From: Oribacterium sp. KHPX15
GTDB lineage: Bacteria; Bacillota; Clostridia; Lachnospirales; Lachnospiraceae
Reading direction: 5' to 3'
Assembly (NCBI RefSeq): GCF_900107835.1
Contig: NZ_FNRG01000016.1
Coordinates: 25,956-89,955 of the forward strand
Length of the DNA: 64,000 nucleotides
A model generated the notes under the pieces. The model saw nothing but the letters and a program-made list of their open reading frames with translations. It ran no database searches and was not told the DNA's origin. This document shows positions 1-8,341 of the stretch, piece after piece (positions within the stretch are counted from its first letter, which is position 1; every line of letters begins with the position of its first letter). The position numbers and the translations under genes were made by a program.

Positions 1-445
1 GAGGAAGGTATAAAGGTGAATCTACCCAGCCCCAGCCGTTGTACATGATAAACTGAGGAACATTAAGTACTACATTTGGAAGGAACAGTGTAGCCATCAG
101 AAGTGCAAAGAGTGCATCATGTCCCTTGAACTTGAATCTTGCAAAACCGTAAGCTGTCAGTGTGCAGGAAGCTACTGTAAGGATAACTTTAGGAATAACG
201 ATCTTGTAGGTATTAAACATTGACTTCCAGATGTCAATGTCTCCGCCGTAACCGTTCATGGCATCCTTGTAACCCTGGAAGGTTGGCTGTTTAGGTATAA
301 AACCGATGCTGGAGAAAATCTCCGAGTTTGTTTTGAAGGATGCACCGATCATCCAAACCAGTGGGTAGATCATAAGAATGCCCACCAGAACCAGAACGAC
401 ATACTTACATAACGTTGCTATCTGTCTTTTTCTCTCGAGTGTCAT
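1..445 (-). CDS. Sugar ABC transporter permease, MalG-like (partial)
   Basis: Inner-membrane permease of a carbohydrate ABC importer (CUT1/MalG type). The visible part, about 148 codons, is the N-terminal half: a short basic start (MTLERKRQ), a first membrane helix, the extracytoplasmic segment with GASFKTNSEIF and a second helix, as is usual for MalG-like proteins. The gene runs off the left edge, so the EAA loop is not seen. Its ATG lies 3 bp after the stop of the MalF-like permease gene, so the two are co-transcribed and probably translationally coupled. Linkage to a polygalacturonase gene suggests oligogalacturonides or other pectin fragments as substrate (inference). No ATPase gene is seen; many CUT1 systems use a shared one encoded elsewhere. 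Confidence 0.88.
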   Translation of the reverse strand, partial: MTLERKRQIATLCKYVVLVLVGILMIYPLVWMIGASFKTNSEIFSSIGFIPKQPTFQGYKDAMNGYGGDIDIWKSMFNTYKIVIPKVILTVASCTLTAYGFARFKFKGHDALFALLMATLFLPNVVLNVPQFIMYNGWGWVDSPLYLP

Positions 446-448
446 TGC

Positions 449-1357
449 TTAATCCTCCGAATCAGAATAGTATACCCAGTGCTTCTGGCTGTACTGTAAA
501 ATCGCTGTGAATATCATAAGGATAATGAACAGAACCCATGCCTGTGAGCTTGCAAGTCCCATTGCATATTTCTTAAATGCGTTGTTATAAATGAGCAGTG
601 AAACAAGTGTGGTTGCACCTCTCGGTCCACCTGCTGTGATGATGTAAGGTCCATTAAATTCCTGGAATGCCTGAACCAGCTGAGTAACCAGGTTATAGAA
701 GATAACCGGTGTGATCATAGGTACTGTAATTGTGAAGAACTGTCTCCACTTACCGGCTCCGTCAAGGGAAGCTGCCTCATAAAGATCAGGAGATACGCCC
801 TTTAATGCTGCAAGGAAGATAACCATGGTTGAACCGAACTGCCATACACGTAAGAGACAGATGATGAAAAGAGCGGCAGTTTTATTGGATAACCAGTGAG
901 GTCCTTCTACTCCGAATAATCCGAGAAGCATGTTGACAATTCCGTCATCCTTAAAGATTGCCTTCCAGAGAACTGCGATGGCAACTGATGATCCAAGAAT
1001 CGAAGGAATGTAATAGACTGTTCTGAACATCTTAACTCCCTTGATCTTGAAGTTAAGGATGTAAGCTACAAACAGCGCAAATATCAGCTTAAGCGGCACT
1101 GTCATAAATGCGTACTTAAAAGTGATAAGGAAGCCTTCCTGTATCTTTTTGTTTGTGAAAACATCAAGATAGTTAAATATGCCCCATTTTGAAATTCCCT
1201 CAAAAAGAGAATAATCGCTGAAACTGTAAACCAGTGATGAAAGGAATGGGTATCCTTTGAAAACAAGAAATCCTACTAACCACGGAAAGATGAAGATAAA
1301 ACCCTTATTCTCTTTCCAGAAGTTGTTCGGAGCGGTATTTGTTTTTGTATTTGACAT
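449..1357 (-). CDS. Sugar ABC transporter permease, MalF-like
   Basis: Permease partner of the MalG-like protein; 302 aa. Several hydrophobic helices are visible, beginning with GFIFIFPWLVGFLVF near residue 20, and the EAA loop reads EAASLDGAGKWRQFFTITVP, the signature that contacts the ATPase. Length is normal for the CUT1 MalF family of Gram-positives, which lack the large periplasmic insert of the E. coli protein. It follows the binding-protein gene after about 200 bp holding a terminator-like hairpin, so expression may be stepped down relative to the binding protein, a common arrangement. Substrate not provable; the pectinase context suggests pectin oligosaccharides. Confidence 0.93.
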   Translation of the reverse strand: MSNTKTNTAPNNFWKENKGFIFIFPWLVGFLVFKGYPFLSSLVYSFSDYSLFEGISKWGIFNYLDVFTNKKIQEGFLITFKYAFMTVPLKLIFALFVAYILNFKIKGVKMFRTVYYIPSILGSSVAIAVLWKAIFKDDGIVNMLLGLFGVEGPHWLSNKTAALFIICLLRVWQFGSTMVIFLAALKGVSPDLYEAASLDGAGKWRQFFTITVPMITPVIFYNLVTQLVQAFQEFNGPYIITAGGPRGATTLVSLLIYNNAFKKYAMGLASSQAWVLFIILMIFTAILQYSQKHWVYYSDSED

Positions 1358-1431
1358 TTTATCTACTCCTTTGGAAGGTACCGTTTTTCACCGGCTTACC
1401 TTTAATAAAACATTAGTTTTTTTGCAATAAA

Positions 1432-1462
1432 ATCGGGCCTCAGATATAAGCCAAGGCCCGAT
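1432..1462 (-). terminator. Terminator-like hairpin between binding protein and permease genes
   Basis: Arms ATCGGGCCT and AGGCCCGAT are followed on the minus strand by a T-rich stretch. It lies after the binding-protein gene and before malF-like and probably gives partial termination, so that the binding protein is made in excess. A second perfect palindrome (CCACATTTTAAAATGTGG, 1468-1485) sits just before it. Confidence 0.6.
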
Positions 1463-1562
1463 ATATGCCACATTTTAAAATGTGGTGATTTTTAACCCTA
1501 AATTAGGAGGATCAGGGAAAAAACTATTTAATAAGCATTTATGGTTTAATGAATTTTGAGAA

Positions 1563-2924
1563 TTACTTACTCTCAACCTCATTAACTGCTTCGATGAGCA
1601 TCTCAGCAAGTTCCTTGGAATCCGTTCCATCATAAGACATTGAATCCATGATTTCCTGATATGCACCCTCTGCGCTGTCCTTAAGAGCTGCATCCTCATA
1701 GTACGGTGAAAGCTGGAAAGGAGCATTAGCAGCTGCTGCCTGGTTAGCTTCAAATGTAAGACCTTTAAGAGCGCCTGTTGCCTCAAGCTTCTCCTGAGCT
1801 GCATGTGATGCAGGAACACCTCTCTCAAGTCCGAGAGTCTCTACACCGTCACCGTTGAACATGTACTGAAGGAGCTTGGCAGCCTCTTCCTTGTTAGCTG
1901 AGTTAGGAGATACTGCAAATCCCATGGAAACCTTGTAAACTGTTGCAGGTGTACCATAATCTGCAGGATACTCACCGATAACGATCTCCTGATCTGAGTC
2001 AAGAGCATCTGCAAGCTTCTTGATTGAGCTGTCCCACTCAACAACACCGGCGTAGTGGCCATCGATGAAGTTAGGGTTCTTATCAAGAGAATCAGCACCG
2101 TCACCTGTAAGCTTCTCCTGTGTTGGAATTACGTGGTTAGCCTCAAGGCTCTTAAGGAAATCAAAACCGTCTGTAAGTTCTTCTACTGAGTAGTTAAGCT
2201 TGTGATCAACGATCCACTGCTTGTTGTACTTCTCCTGCATGTAGTAAGTAAGAAGAATTGTAAGATCATAAGTACCTGCTGCAAGAGGATAGTAATCATC
2301 ACCGAGCTTTTCCTTGAAAACAGGACCTGCTGCAAGGATGTCTGCAAAGCTCTTTGGAACCTCAAGACCTGCCTTCTCAAAAGTAGCCTTGTTCCAGTAG
2401 AATACTCTTCCGGTTGATGAAACAGGAACACCGAGTACATGTCCGTCGATCGTCATAAGATCGATAAGTGACTGGTCATACTGTGAAAGATCGAAATCTG
2501 TGAGCTCCTGAAGATCTACAAATCTTGTTCCGTCCGGGCTGAACTGCCATAACCAGTTCCAGTTGATCTGGAAAAGATCCGGCTCAGAATTACCTGCTAT
2601 CTGAGTAGCGATCTTATCCTGCCAGCCTGACCATGCACCGTACTCTGACTCGATGGTGACACCGTTAGCTTCCTCATACGCTTTAAGAGCCTCAAGTGTA
2701 GCTGTGTGTCTTGAATCACCGCCCCACCATGAAATTCTAAGTGTTGTGCCATTTCCGCCTTCAGCCTTTGCTACCGTCTCAGCTGCAGCCTTTGCTGCCT
2801 CTGTGGCAGCGGGAGCTGCTGTTGTGCCTTCAGGCGCTGATGCTGATGAGCCACATGCTGCAAGATTGAGCATCATAGATGCTGCCATACCGCCGGCGAG
2901 AAACTTAGTAATTGTCTTTTTCAT
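1563..2924 (-). CDS. Extracellular sugar-binding lipoprotein (ABC transporter, SBP family 1)
   Basis: Solute-binding protein of the adjacent importer, anchored to the outer face of the membrane; 453 aa. A lipoprotein signal peptide ends in the lipobox LAAC with Cys24, followed by a low-complexity Ala/Thr/Glu linker (residues 25-55) and a family 1 binding fold starting near RISWWGGDSRH. Start fixed by an AGGAGG site 5 bp before ATG. It is 57 bp downstream of the GH28 gene and before two permease genes, so one operon is likely. The order enzyme - binding protein - permeases implies import of oligosaccharides that the cytoplasmic enzymes then cut. Exact ligand unknown. Confidence 0.93.
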   Translation of the reverse strand: MKKTITKFLAGGMAASMMLNLAACGSSASAPEGTTAAPAATEAAKAAAETVAKAEGGNGTTLRISWWGGDSRHTATLEALKAYEEANGVTIESEYGAWSGWQDKIATQIAGNSEPDLFQINWNWLWQFSPDGTRFVDLQELTDFDLSQYDQSLIDLMTIDGHVLGVPVSSTGRVFYWNKATFEKAGLEVPKSFADILAAGPVFKEKLGDDYYPLAAGTYDLTILLTYYMQEKYNKQWIVDHKLNYSVEELTDGFDFLKSLEANHVIPTQEKLTGDGADSLDKNPNFIDGHYAGVVEWDSSIKKLADALDSDQEIVIGEYPADYGTPATVYKVSMGFAVSPNSANKEEAAKLLQYMFNGDGVETLGLERGVPASHAAQEKLEATGALKGLTFEANQAAAANAPFQLSPYYEDAALKDSAEGAYQEIMDSMSYDGTDSKELAEMLIEAVNEVESK

Positions 2925-2981
2925 TTTTACCTCCTGGGGAGCCTTTTTGGTCTCCTATATTAATTGAGCTTTAACTCATTG

Positions 2982-4559
2982 TTAACTTTTATAAACGATA
3001 TTCAGGCTGTCATAATCCACAACATCTATCAGTTCCGGACCTGTATCGTCACAACCTGATATCTCAACATTTTCAAGCACCAGATGTTTTACATTTCTGG
3101 CATATATGCTTTTTCCGGTCATTTCCGGGAAGTTGTCCATCATTATGGTCTGACTGGGTTTGCGTTTTTCCTTTGGAAGGAATGAAACCTTTATGTTCTT
3201 AAAGACTATCCTGTCGATAAATCTCTCAGGCAATCCATAAGCAACCAGCATGCACTGATCGGCACCCTCTGCCACGATATTCTCTGCTGTTACAGATCCT
3301 ATCGTCGGTGTTTTATCATCAACAGGTCTTGCTTTCTGATCCTGAACATACTCACTGTGACCGTCAGGATCGCAGAAATAAAACATATTGAAGGTGAAGG
3401 GCATATGCACATTTTCCATTTTTATGTCATGAAAAACTATGTTGTCATAAACCGCATCAGGTCCTCTGCCTCGTCTTGTTTTGATGCGGAGCCCTCTGTC
3501 GGTTTCCCTGAATATACATTTGGAAACTTCTACATTCTGTGCACCGGCTGCTGCTTCGGAACCAACGGTTACGCTTCCGTGACCCCTTTCAAGGAATGAG
3601 TTTCTGACCACGAAATGATCTGCAGGCTTATGATGTTTATCACTCATGTAATATTTGCCTGATTTTATGGCGATGCAGTCATCTCCGACAGAAATCCTTG
3701 TTCCCAGGATCAGAACCCCGTCACAGCTTTCAGGATCAAACCCGTCTGTATTTGGTGAATCCGATGGATTCCAGATACTTAAGTTGTAAAGTGCTATATC
3801 ATCTGTATAGTAGGGATGGATGGTCCAGCAGGGAGAATTTCTCACTGTTACCGATTGCATCCTTACGGCTCTGCAATGATTCAGAAAAACGGTATTGGGC
3901 CTCCAGGCTGTCCTTTTCTTCTTGGGCTCCTTCCACCAGTCGCCCTTATCTCCGTTGCCATCGATGATTCCTTTTCCGACAATTTCGATTTCTTCGGCAT
4001 TAACTGCTGTGATAAGCGATGCGAAGCTCGTTTCGGGATTGCCTTCCCAGCTTGAAAGATTGTACTCATCTTTCTCATCCGTAGTAGGTGTAAGCCCCGG
4101 TAATAAAGGGTAATGCTTTCTGTCCGGATCCCCCATCAGAACCGCTTCATCATCTATCCATAAAGCCATATGGCTTTTAAGGAAGATCGGCCTCGAAAGA
4201 TATATTCCTTTGGGAAGATAAACCGTGCCGTCCTTAGGGCAGCTGTTTATAGCCGCCTGTATAAAACCCGTATCATCCTGTTCTCCGTCTCCCGATGCTC
4301 CGAATTCTCTGACATCCAGAAGAACTGACTCATATTCTGTTCGGAAGGTTTTATCCGTCCTGCCGTTTTCCGTCAGAAGAGTGATGGTGTATTCCGTATC
4401 GGGCTTTAATCCGTCAACCGTCACAACATTAAGATCGGACTTTAACTTTTCCTCTCCGTTTATCAAAATGCTGTATCCCGAAGGAGCATAGCAAATCGTA
4501 TCATTCAATAATTCTATTGTTATACTCCGTTTAAAAACGGCTGCTATTTGAAAATCCAT
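2982..4559 (-). CDS. GH28 polygalacturonase-family glycoside hydrolase, cytoplasmic
   Basis: Hydrolyses alpha-1,4-galacturonosyl or related pectic linkages (GH28, right-handed beta-helix). All family motifs are visible (residues counted from the ATG used here): NTDGFD near 270-275, GDDC near 292-295, GHG at 326-328 and RIK at 358-360; the Asp residues of the first two are the catalytic acids. The N-terminal 80 residues resemble a fibronectin III-like module (DGLKPDTEYTITL), as in exo-acting GH28 enzymes. There is no signal peptide, so it should work inside the cell on imported fragments. The upstream TTG (4574) lacks a ribosome site, while the ATG at 4559 has GAGGA close in front; the start is moderately certain. 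First gene of the operon with the ABC transporter, divergent from the pectinesterase gene. Confidence 0.92.
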   Translation of the reverse strand: MDFQIAAVFKRSITIELLNDTICYAPSGYSILINGEEKLKSDLNVVTVDGLKPDTEYTITLLTENGRTDKTFRTEYESVLLDVREFGASGDGEQDDTGFIQAAINSCPKDGTVYLPKGIYLSRPIFLKSHMALWIDDEAVLMGDPDRKHYPLLPGLTPTTDEKDEYNLSSWEGNPETSFASLITAVNAEEIEIVGKGIIDGNGDKGDWWKEPKKKRTAWRPNTVFLNHCRAVRMQSVTVRNSPCWTIHPYYTDDIALYNLSIWNPSDSPNTDGFDPESCDGVLILGTRISVGDDCIAIKSGKYYMSDKHHKPADHFVVRNSFLERGHGSVTVGSEAAAGAQNVEVSKCIFRETDRGLRIKTRRGRGPDAVYDNIVFHDIKMENVHMPFTFNMFYFCDPDGHSEYVQDQKARPVDDKTPTIGSVTAENIVAEGADQCMLVAYGLPERFIDRIVFKNIKVSFLPKEKRKPSQTIMMDNFPEMTGKSIYARNVKHLVLENVEISGCDDTGPELIDVVDYDSLNIVYKS

Positions 4560-5140
4560 ACTTCCTCTTTTCAAGGATCATTTCTGATCACTTATTCATT
4601 TCTTACTGACATTTATGATTATATCAGCCACTTTGAGATAAATCTTACAATTACTGACCCAATTTACTCATAATTATCTTATCTGATACTATTAATATAT
4701 GTTTTTTGCCTTTTTGAGCTATTATTTTAGGGTTTTTAGGTCTCTGTGATATCCTTTTAGATAATTATTCTCCATGTTTTATGCAATTTTTTGCACATAA
4801 TCAATCTTTTCTCTCGTCGATATCGATATATTGATAAATTTTGTAAGCGTTTTACATCGTCAATAGTTACAATCTTTGTTATTTTTCTATCAAATCAGTC
4901 ATTATCCTTAAAGTAATCCTAGCTCCAAGCGCTATTTTTTCGTCTTATAGTATTCGATAGTATAAAAGTATCCGATTTTATATTAATGCATATGTTTATT
5001 CATCATATAATATTGATAGTTATCGGTTCTTTGATATTTCCGTAAACAATAACATTAACCCGGGAATTACTTATCCCGGAATAAACCATCGGATTTCTGA
5101 TAAGAGCAAACCATATAGATCCACAATGGAGGAAAATACC
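4560..5140. promoter_or_regulatory. Divergent pectin promoter region
   Basis: AT-rich intergenic stretch of about 580 bp between the divergent GH28 and CE8 genes; it must hold both promoters. No convincing gene is seen. The clearest element is the operator-like palindrome at 4842-4856, listed separately. A TCGATATCGA palindrome (4817-4826) lies close by. Individual -35/-10 boxes cannot be assigned safely. Confidence 0.6.
4842..4856. promoter_or_regulatory. Operator of LacI/CcpA (cre) type
   Basis: TGTAAGCGTTTTACA is an inverted repeat (TGTAA/TTACA) with a central CG, close to the cre/LacI-family consensus. It is placed to control the divergent pectin genes, either through CcpA catabolite repression or through a dedicated LacI-type regulator that is not in this window. 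Seen in sequence; function inferred. Confidence 0.5.
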
Positions 5141-6340
5141 ATGATCACGGTATCCAAAACAGGAAAGTGCGATTACACTTCCATCCAGGAAGCTGTAAAC
5201 AATGCCATATCCGGCGACACTATATTAATAGAAGAAGGAATATATAATGAAAGAGTCGAAATAAAGACTCCGGGAATTACATTGACAGGATGCAATACAG
5301 ATTTCAGAGAATATATAAAGGCAGAAGGTTTTGAATACAGCTTCACGGATACGGATGGCAATTTACACCCAAATCGATATATACCATCCGACAAAACCAT
5401 CATCACCTATGGTCTGTATGGCAATATGCCCGCCGAAGACATTGGCAAACTGGGAACCTTCCGTTCTTATACCATGTTTATAGATGCCGCGAATGTAAGT
5501 CTCAAAAACCTTACCGTCGAAAATTCTGCCGGAGCCGGTCCCGATATCGGTCAGGCAATAGCTCTTTACGCAGAAGGTGAAGGAATCTGCTGCAGCAACA
5601 TACGACTGCTGGGCTGGCAGGACACCCTCTTCACAGGACCACTTCCGCCTAAGGAAATAGAAAAAAACGGCTTTATCGGTCCAAAACAGTTTGCCCAAAG
5701 AATAAACGGAAGACAATATTATACAAGCTCATATATAGAAGGGGATATAGATTTTATTTTCGGTTCGGCCACAGCATATTTTGACAACTGCTATATCTTT
5801 CAAAAGAACAGAACTCCTCTTCTTATATATAAATATCTGTTAAAGAACGATATCAAGATGTCCGGCAGTTTTTCCGAAGTAAAGCTTATGGAGGCAGCCC
5901 GAACCGGATTAAGTAATGAGAAATACGAAGAATTAAAGAAACTTATAGAAAGTGATGAATCCCGGGAGGCCAAAAGCTATGCTACCGCCGCTTCCACTCC
6001 TGAAGGTCAGGACTACGGATATATCTTCGACAACTGCCATTTCGAGTCAGATTGCCCTGAGCACAGCTGCTATCTTGGCCGCCCCTGGCGAAACTTTGCA
6101 AATGTACTGATCCGGAATTCCCACCTCGGAAGCCATATCCATCCCGCCGGCTTCCACAACTGGAACAAAAAAGACGCCGAATCCACCGTAAGCTTCTGCG
6201 AATACAAAAACTACGGCCCCGGCGCCTCAGATTACCGTGCCCCCTTCGTAAAAGAACTTGACTTCAATGAGGTCCAAAAATATCGGAAACAAAAAGTAGC
6301 GGCAGAGTCGGCGGGCATCAATTTAAATGCGTTGAGCTGA
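5141..6340 (+). CDS. Pectinesterase (CE8), cytoplasmic
   Basis: Pectin methylesterase of carbohydrate esterase family 8, removing methyl esters from galacturonosyl residues; 399 aa. Motifs in order: GQAIAL at 137-142, QDTLFTG at 160-166 (catalytic Asp161), DFIFG at 204-208 (Asp204) and LGRPW at 312-316 (substrate-binding Arg/Trp). An extra lysine- and glutamate-rich segment (about 230-280) makes it longer than typical bacterial enzymes of about 300-350 aa. No signal peptide. The ATG at 5141 is preferred over the in-frame one at 5126 because GGAGGA lies 7 bp before it and overlaps the earlier ATG. The last dozen codons and the region beyond fall in an inverted repeat (6309-6600), so the natural C-terminus may have been altered by that element. 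Its intracellular place pairs it with the GH28 enzyme. Confidence 0.93.
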   Translation: MITVSKTGKCDYTSIQEAVNNAISGDTILIEEGIYNERVEIKTPGITLTGCNTDFREYIKAEGFEYSFTDTDGNLHPNRYIPSDKTIITYGLYGNMPAEDIGKLGTFRSYTMFIDAANVSLKNLTVENSAGAGPDIGQAIALYAEGEGICCSNIRLLGWQDTLFTGPLPPKEIEKNGFIGPKQFAQRINGRQYYTSSYIEGDIDFIFGSATAYFDNCYIFQKNRTPLLIYKYLLKNDIKMSGSFSEVKLMEAARTGLSNEKYEELKKLIESDESREAKSYATAASTPEGQDYGYIFDNCHFESDCPEHSCYLGRPWRNFANVLIRNSHLGSHIHPAGFHNWNKKDAESTVSFCEYKNYGPGASDYRAPFVKELDFNEVQKYRKQKVAAESAGINLNALS

Positions 6341-6600
6341 GTCGAGAAAAATCAAAATCGGACCCCTTAGAACCACTTGGTTCCTTTTTCCTTAGACCCC
6401 TCGCCAAGTCAGATTTTTCATAAAGAAAATATCTGACATTGCTGCCCAAGATTTGTTTTTTAATCTTGGGAGCCGCGCGGCTTTGAGCGGTTCAAAAGAA
6501 TCCGTCAGGATTCTTTCTTTACCGAGGGCCTAGTGGTTCTTAGGGGTCCGATTTTAGATTTTTCCGACGAAGCGACTCGCATTTAAATTGATGCCCGCCG
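6309..6600. repeat. Composite inverted repeat with nested hairpins
   Basis: Outer arms of 23 bp match perfectly (6309-6331 with 6578-6600). A second pair of 24 bp has one mismatch (6354-6377 with 6532-6555). Inside lie smaller hairpins: GTCAGAT..ATCTGAC (6409-6436), CCCAAGATT..AATCTTGGG (6444-6470), GCCGCGCGGC and AAGAATCC..GGATTCTT (about 6497-6515). No ORF of note is inside, so it is either a MITE-like element or a very large bidirectional terminator. The left arm overlaps the end of the pectinesterase gene. The right arm shares ATGCCCGCCGGCTC with the hairpin at 16581-16624. Confidence 0.8.
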
Positions 6601-6614
6601 GCTCGTTCACCAAA

Positions 6615-7271
6615 TTATTTTCCGAATACAGCCTCGTAGTCCTTTACGAACTTATCGATACCGATATCTGTAAGAGGATGCTGAGTCATCTGCATAAGAA
6701 CCTTGAAAGGAACTGTAGCAATATCAGCACCTGTCTTAGCACAATCAATGATATGCATAGGATGACGAACAGATGCGCAGATAACCTCTGTCTCGATATC
6801 CGGATACATCTGGAAGATATCCTCGATATCCTGGATAAGAGTGATTCCGTCTGTAGAAATATCATCAAGACGTCCAAGGAAAGGAGAAACATAAGTAGCA
6901 CCTGCTCTTGCAGCAAGAAGTGCCTGTGTAGCTGTGAAGATAAGAGTCACATTTGTGTGGATGCCTTCGCTTGAAAGAACCTTAACAGCCTTAAGACCTT
7001 CCGGTGTCATAGGGATCTTAACAACCATGTTCTTGTGCATCTTGGCAATCTCTCTGCCCTCTGCGATCATCCCCTCAGCTGTAGTTGTGCTTGCCTTAAC
7101 CTCGCCTGAAATAGGACCATCAACGATCTCTGTGATCTCCTTCAGTGTAGCCATGTAATCACGTCCCTCTTTTGCGATAAGAGAAGGATTTGTTGTTACA
7201 CCGGCGATGATGCCCATGTCGTTAGCCTGACGAATCTCATCTACATTTGCGGTATCAATAAAAAATTTCAT
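6615..7271 (-). CDS. fsa: Fructose-6-phosphate aldolase / transaldolase-like protein
   Basis: Class I aldolase of the transaldolase small subfamily, 218 aa, TIM barrel. [13 protein letters not shown] at the N-terminus, TTNPSL at 26-31 and Lys85 in [10 protein letters not shown] (Schiff-base lysine) match Fsa/TalC. Fsa cleaves or forms fructose 6-phosphate from dihydroxyacetone and glyceraldehyde 3-phosphate; TalC proteins are true transaldolases, and sequence inspection alone cannot separate the two, although pentose supply from the nearby ascorbate genes would fit transaldolase. A GntR-family gene lies just upstream on the same strand, 130 bp away, with an inverted repeat between. Confidence 0.9.
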   Translation of the reverse strand: MKFFIDTANVDEIRQANDMGIIAGVTTNPSLIAKEGRDYMATLKEITEIVDGPISGEVKASTTTAEGMIAEGREIAKMHKNMVVKIPMTPEGLKAVKVLSSEGIHTNVTLIFTATQALLAARAGATYVSPFLGRLDDISTDGITLIQDIEDIFQMYPDIETEVICASVRHPMHIIDCAKTGADIATVPFKVLMQMTQHPLTDIGIDKFVKDYEAVFGK

Positions 7272-7296
7272 GTTTTTCCTCCTGGTATTTTAACCC

Positions 7297-7343
7297 AAAC
7301 CAAGTACCTTCATCATTTAAACTCTGTTTCGTATACTTGGTTT
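7297..7343. promoter_or_regulatory. Inverted repeat upstream of fsa
   Basis: AAACCAAGTA (7297-7306) and TACTTGGTTT (7334-7343) form 10-bp perfect arms 27 bp apart, in the only space between the regulator gene and fsa. It could be the regulator's operator or a weak terminator of the regulator gene; the long loop favours a protein-binding or looping role. Confidence 0.45.
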
Positions 7344-7401
7344 TTTCCTACCTAACTATTTTATGACTTAGCCGCTGAAAGTCAATACTAATGGCTCTAT
7401 G

Positions 7402-8088
7402 TTACATCACAATTATGCGTTCCATATCCTCATCGATAAGTTCGATATGCCGCTTCATATATACCTCAGCCACGTCCGGATCCCTGTCCATAAGAGCCCT
7501 CAGGATTTTATCGTGTGCCTTAATCCCATTCTCAACATTGTGTTTTATTTTAAAGGTCCGGAAACGGAAATTCATTATCCTTTTACTCACACTCTGATTG
7601 ATCATTTCCATGACTTCATTGCCGGTCATCTTCATTATCCTGGTGTGGAATTCTTCATCAAGAAGTGCCAGCTTTTCGTCATCCATAACAGCCGCATATT
7701 CGATGAAATCATTATGAATCTTTTCAAGAGCCTTGAGATCCTTGTCAGAAGCCCTTTCTGCCGCCATTCTTGCCGCCGCAGGTTCAAGTATATTTCTGAA
7801 CTCCACATAATCCTGGATACGGCCTCTGTTCCTGGTGAACCAGCTTGCAAGGGCATCCTCATTATTCTGGGATTTTTTTACTATAAACGCACCCTTACCG
7901 GGATTTATGGAAATGTAGCCTTCCGCTTCCAGATTTCTGAAAGCCTCTCTTACTGTACCTCTGCCGACAGACAGCTTTTCACAGACTTCCTTTTCCGTAG
8001 CCAGCTTGTCTCCTATTTTTGCCTCATCAGACAATAAATACTTTTTTAGTTCATTTATCGTTTTTTGTGTTGCCGATAATTTTTTCAT
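7402..8088 (-). CDS. GntR-family (FadR/FCD type) transcriptional regulator
   Basis: DNA-binding regulator, 228 aa. N-terminal winged helix with LATEKEVCEKLSVGRGTVREA and EAEGYISINPGKGAFIV, then an all-helical FCD effector domain with the metal-binding type histidine pattern (NDFIEYA, EEFHTRIM). FadR-subfamily members often sense sugar acids or carboxylates. The start at 8088 is chosen because GGAG lies 7-8 bp upstream; the longer reading frame to 8205 has no ribosome site and an odd Cys/Arg-rich lead. Genes: fsa follows. A role in hexuronate or pentose control is possible but unproven. Confidence 0.88.
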   Translation of the reverse strand: MKKLSATQKTINELKKYLLSDEAKIGDKLATEKEVCEKLSVGRGTVREAFRNLEAEGYISINPGKGAFIVKKSQNNEDALASWFTRNRGRIQDYVEFRNILEPAAARMAAERASDKDLKALEKIHNDFIEYAAVMDDEKLALLDEEFHTRIMKMTGNEVMEMINQSVSKRIMNFRFRTFKIKHNVENGIKAHDKILRALMDRDPDVAEVYMKRHIELIDEDMERIIVM

Positions 8089-8272
8089 ATAAATCTCCAT
8101 TCCGTCGCATTTGTCTGACGGCACAAATAATTGTGAAAAGTATTCTTTACACCACCCTGTTTTTCGTTGATGCAGCCTCAAACTTTTGTTTATATTGTAA
8201 CACATCCTTTTCCATTAAATCATCTTGTATAACAATTTCTTTGTCAGGAAATCTGTAATGGGGGCTTCTAAC

Positions 8273-8319
8273 AAAAAAGGTTCAACTCCGGCAAGTCCGT
8301 GCCGGGGTTGAACCTTTTT
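8273..8319 (-). terminator. Terminator of fbp
   Basis: Strong hairpin with arms AAAGGTTCAACTCCGGCA and its near-perfect complement around a 6-nt loop, with a T-run on the minus strand directly after the fbp stop. It also has Ts on the plus strand. Confidence 0.85.
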
Positions 8320-8341
8320 GAAAATCCGATATTAATTAATA

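Noticed and set aside
7399..8037. Plus-strand open frame opposite the GntR gene
   Set aside because: It is antisense to a clear regulator gene, has no ribosome site and shows no family features; several similar long antisense frames (for example opposite tctA at 51683-52600) are rejected for the same reason.
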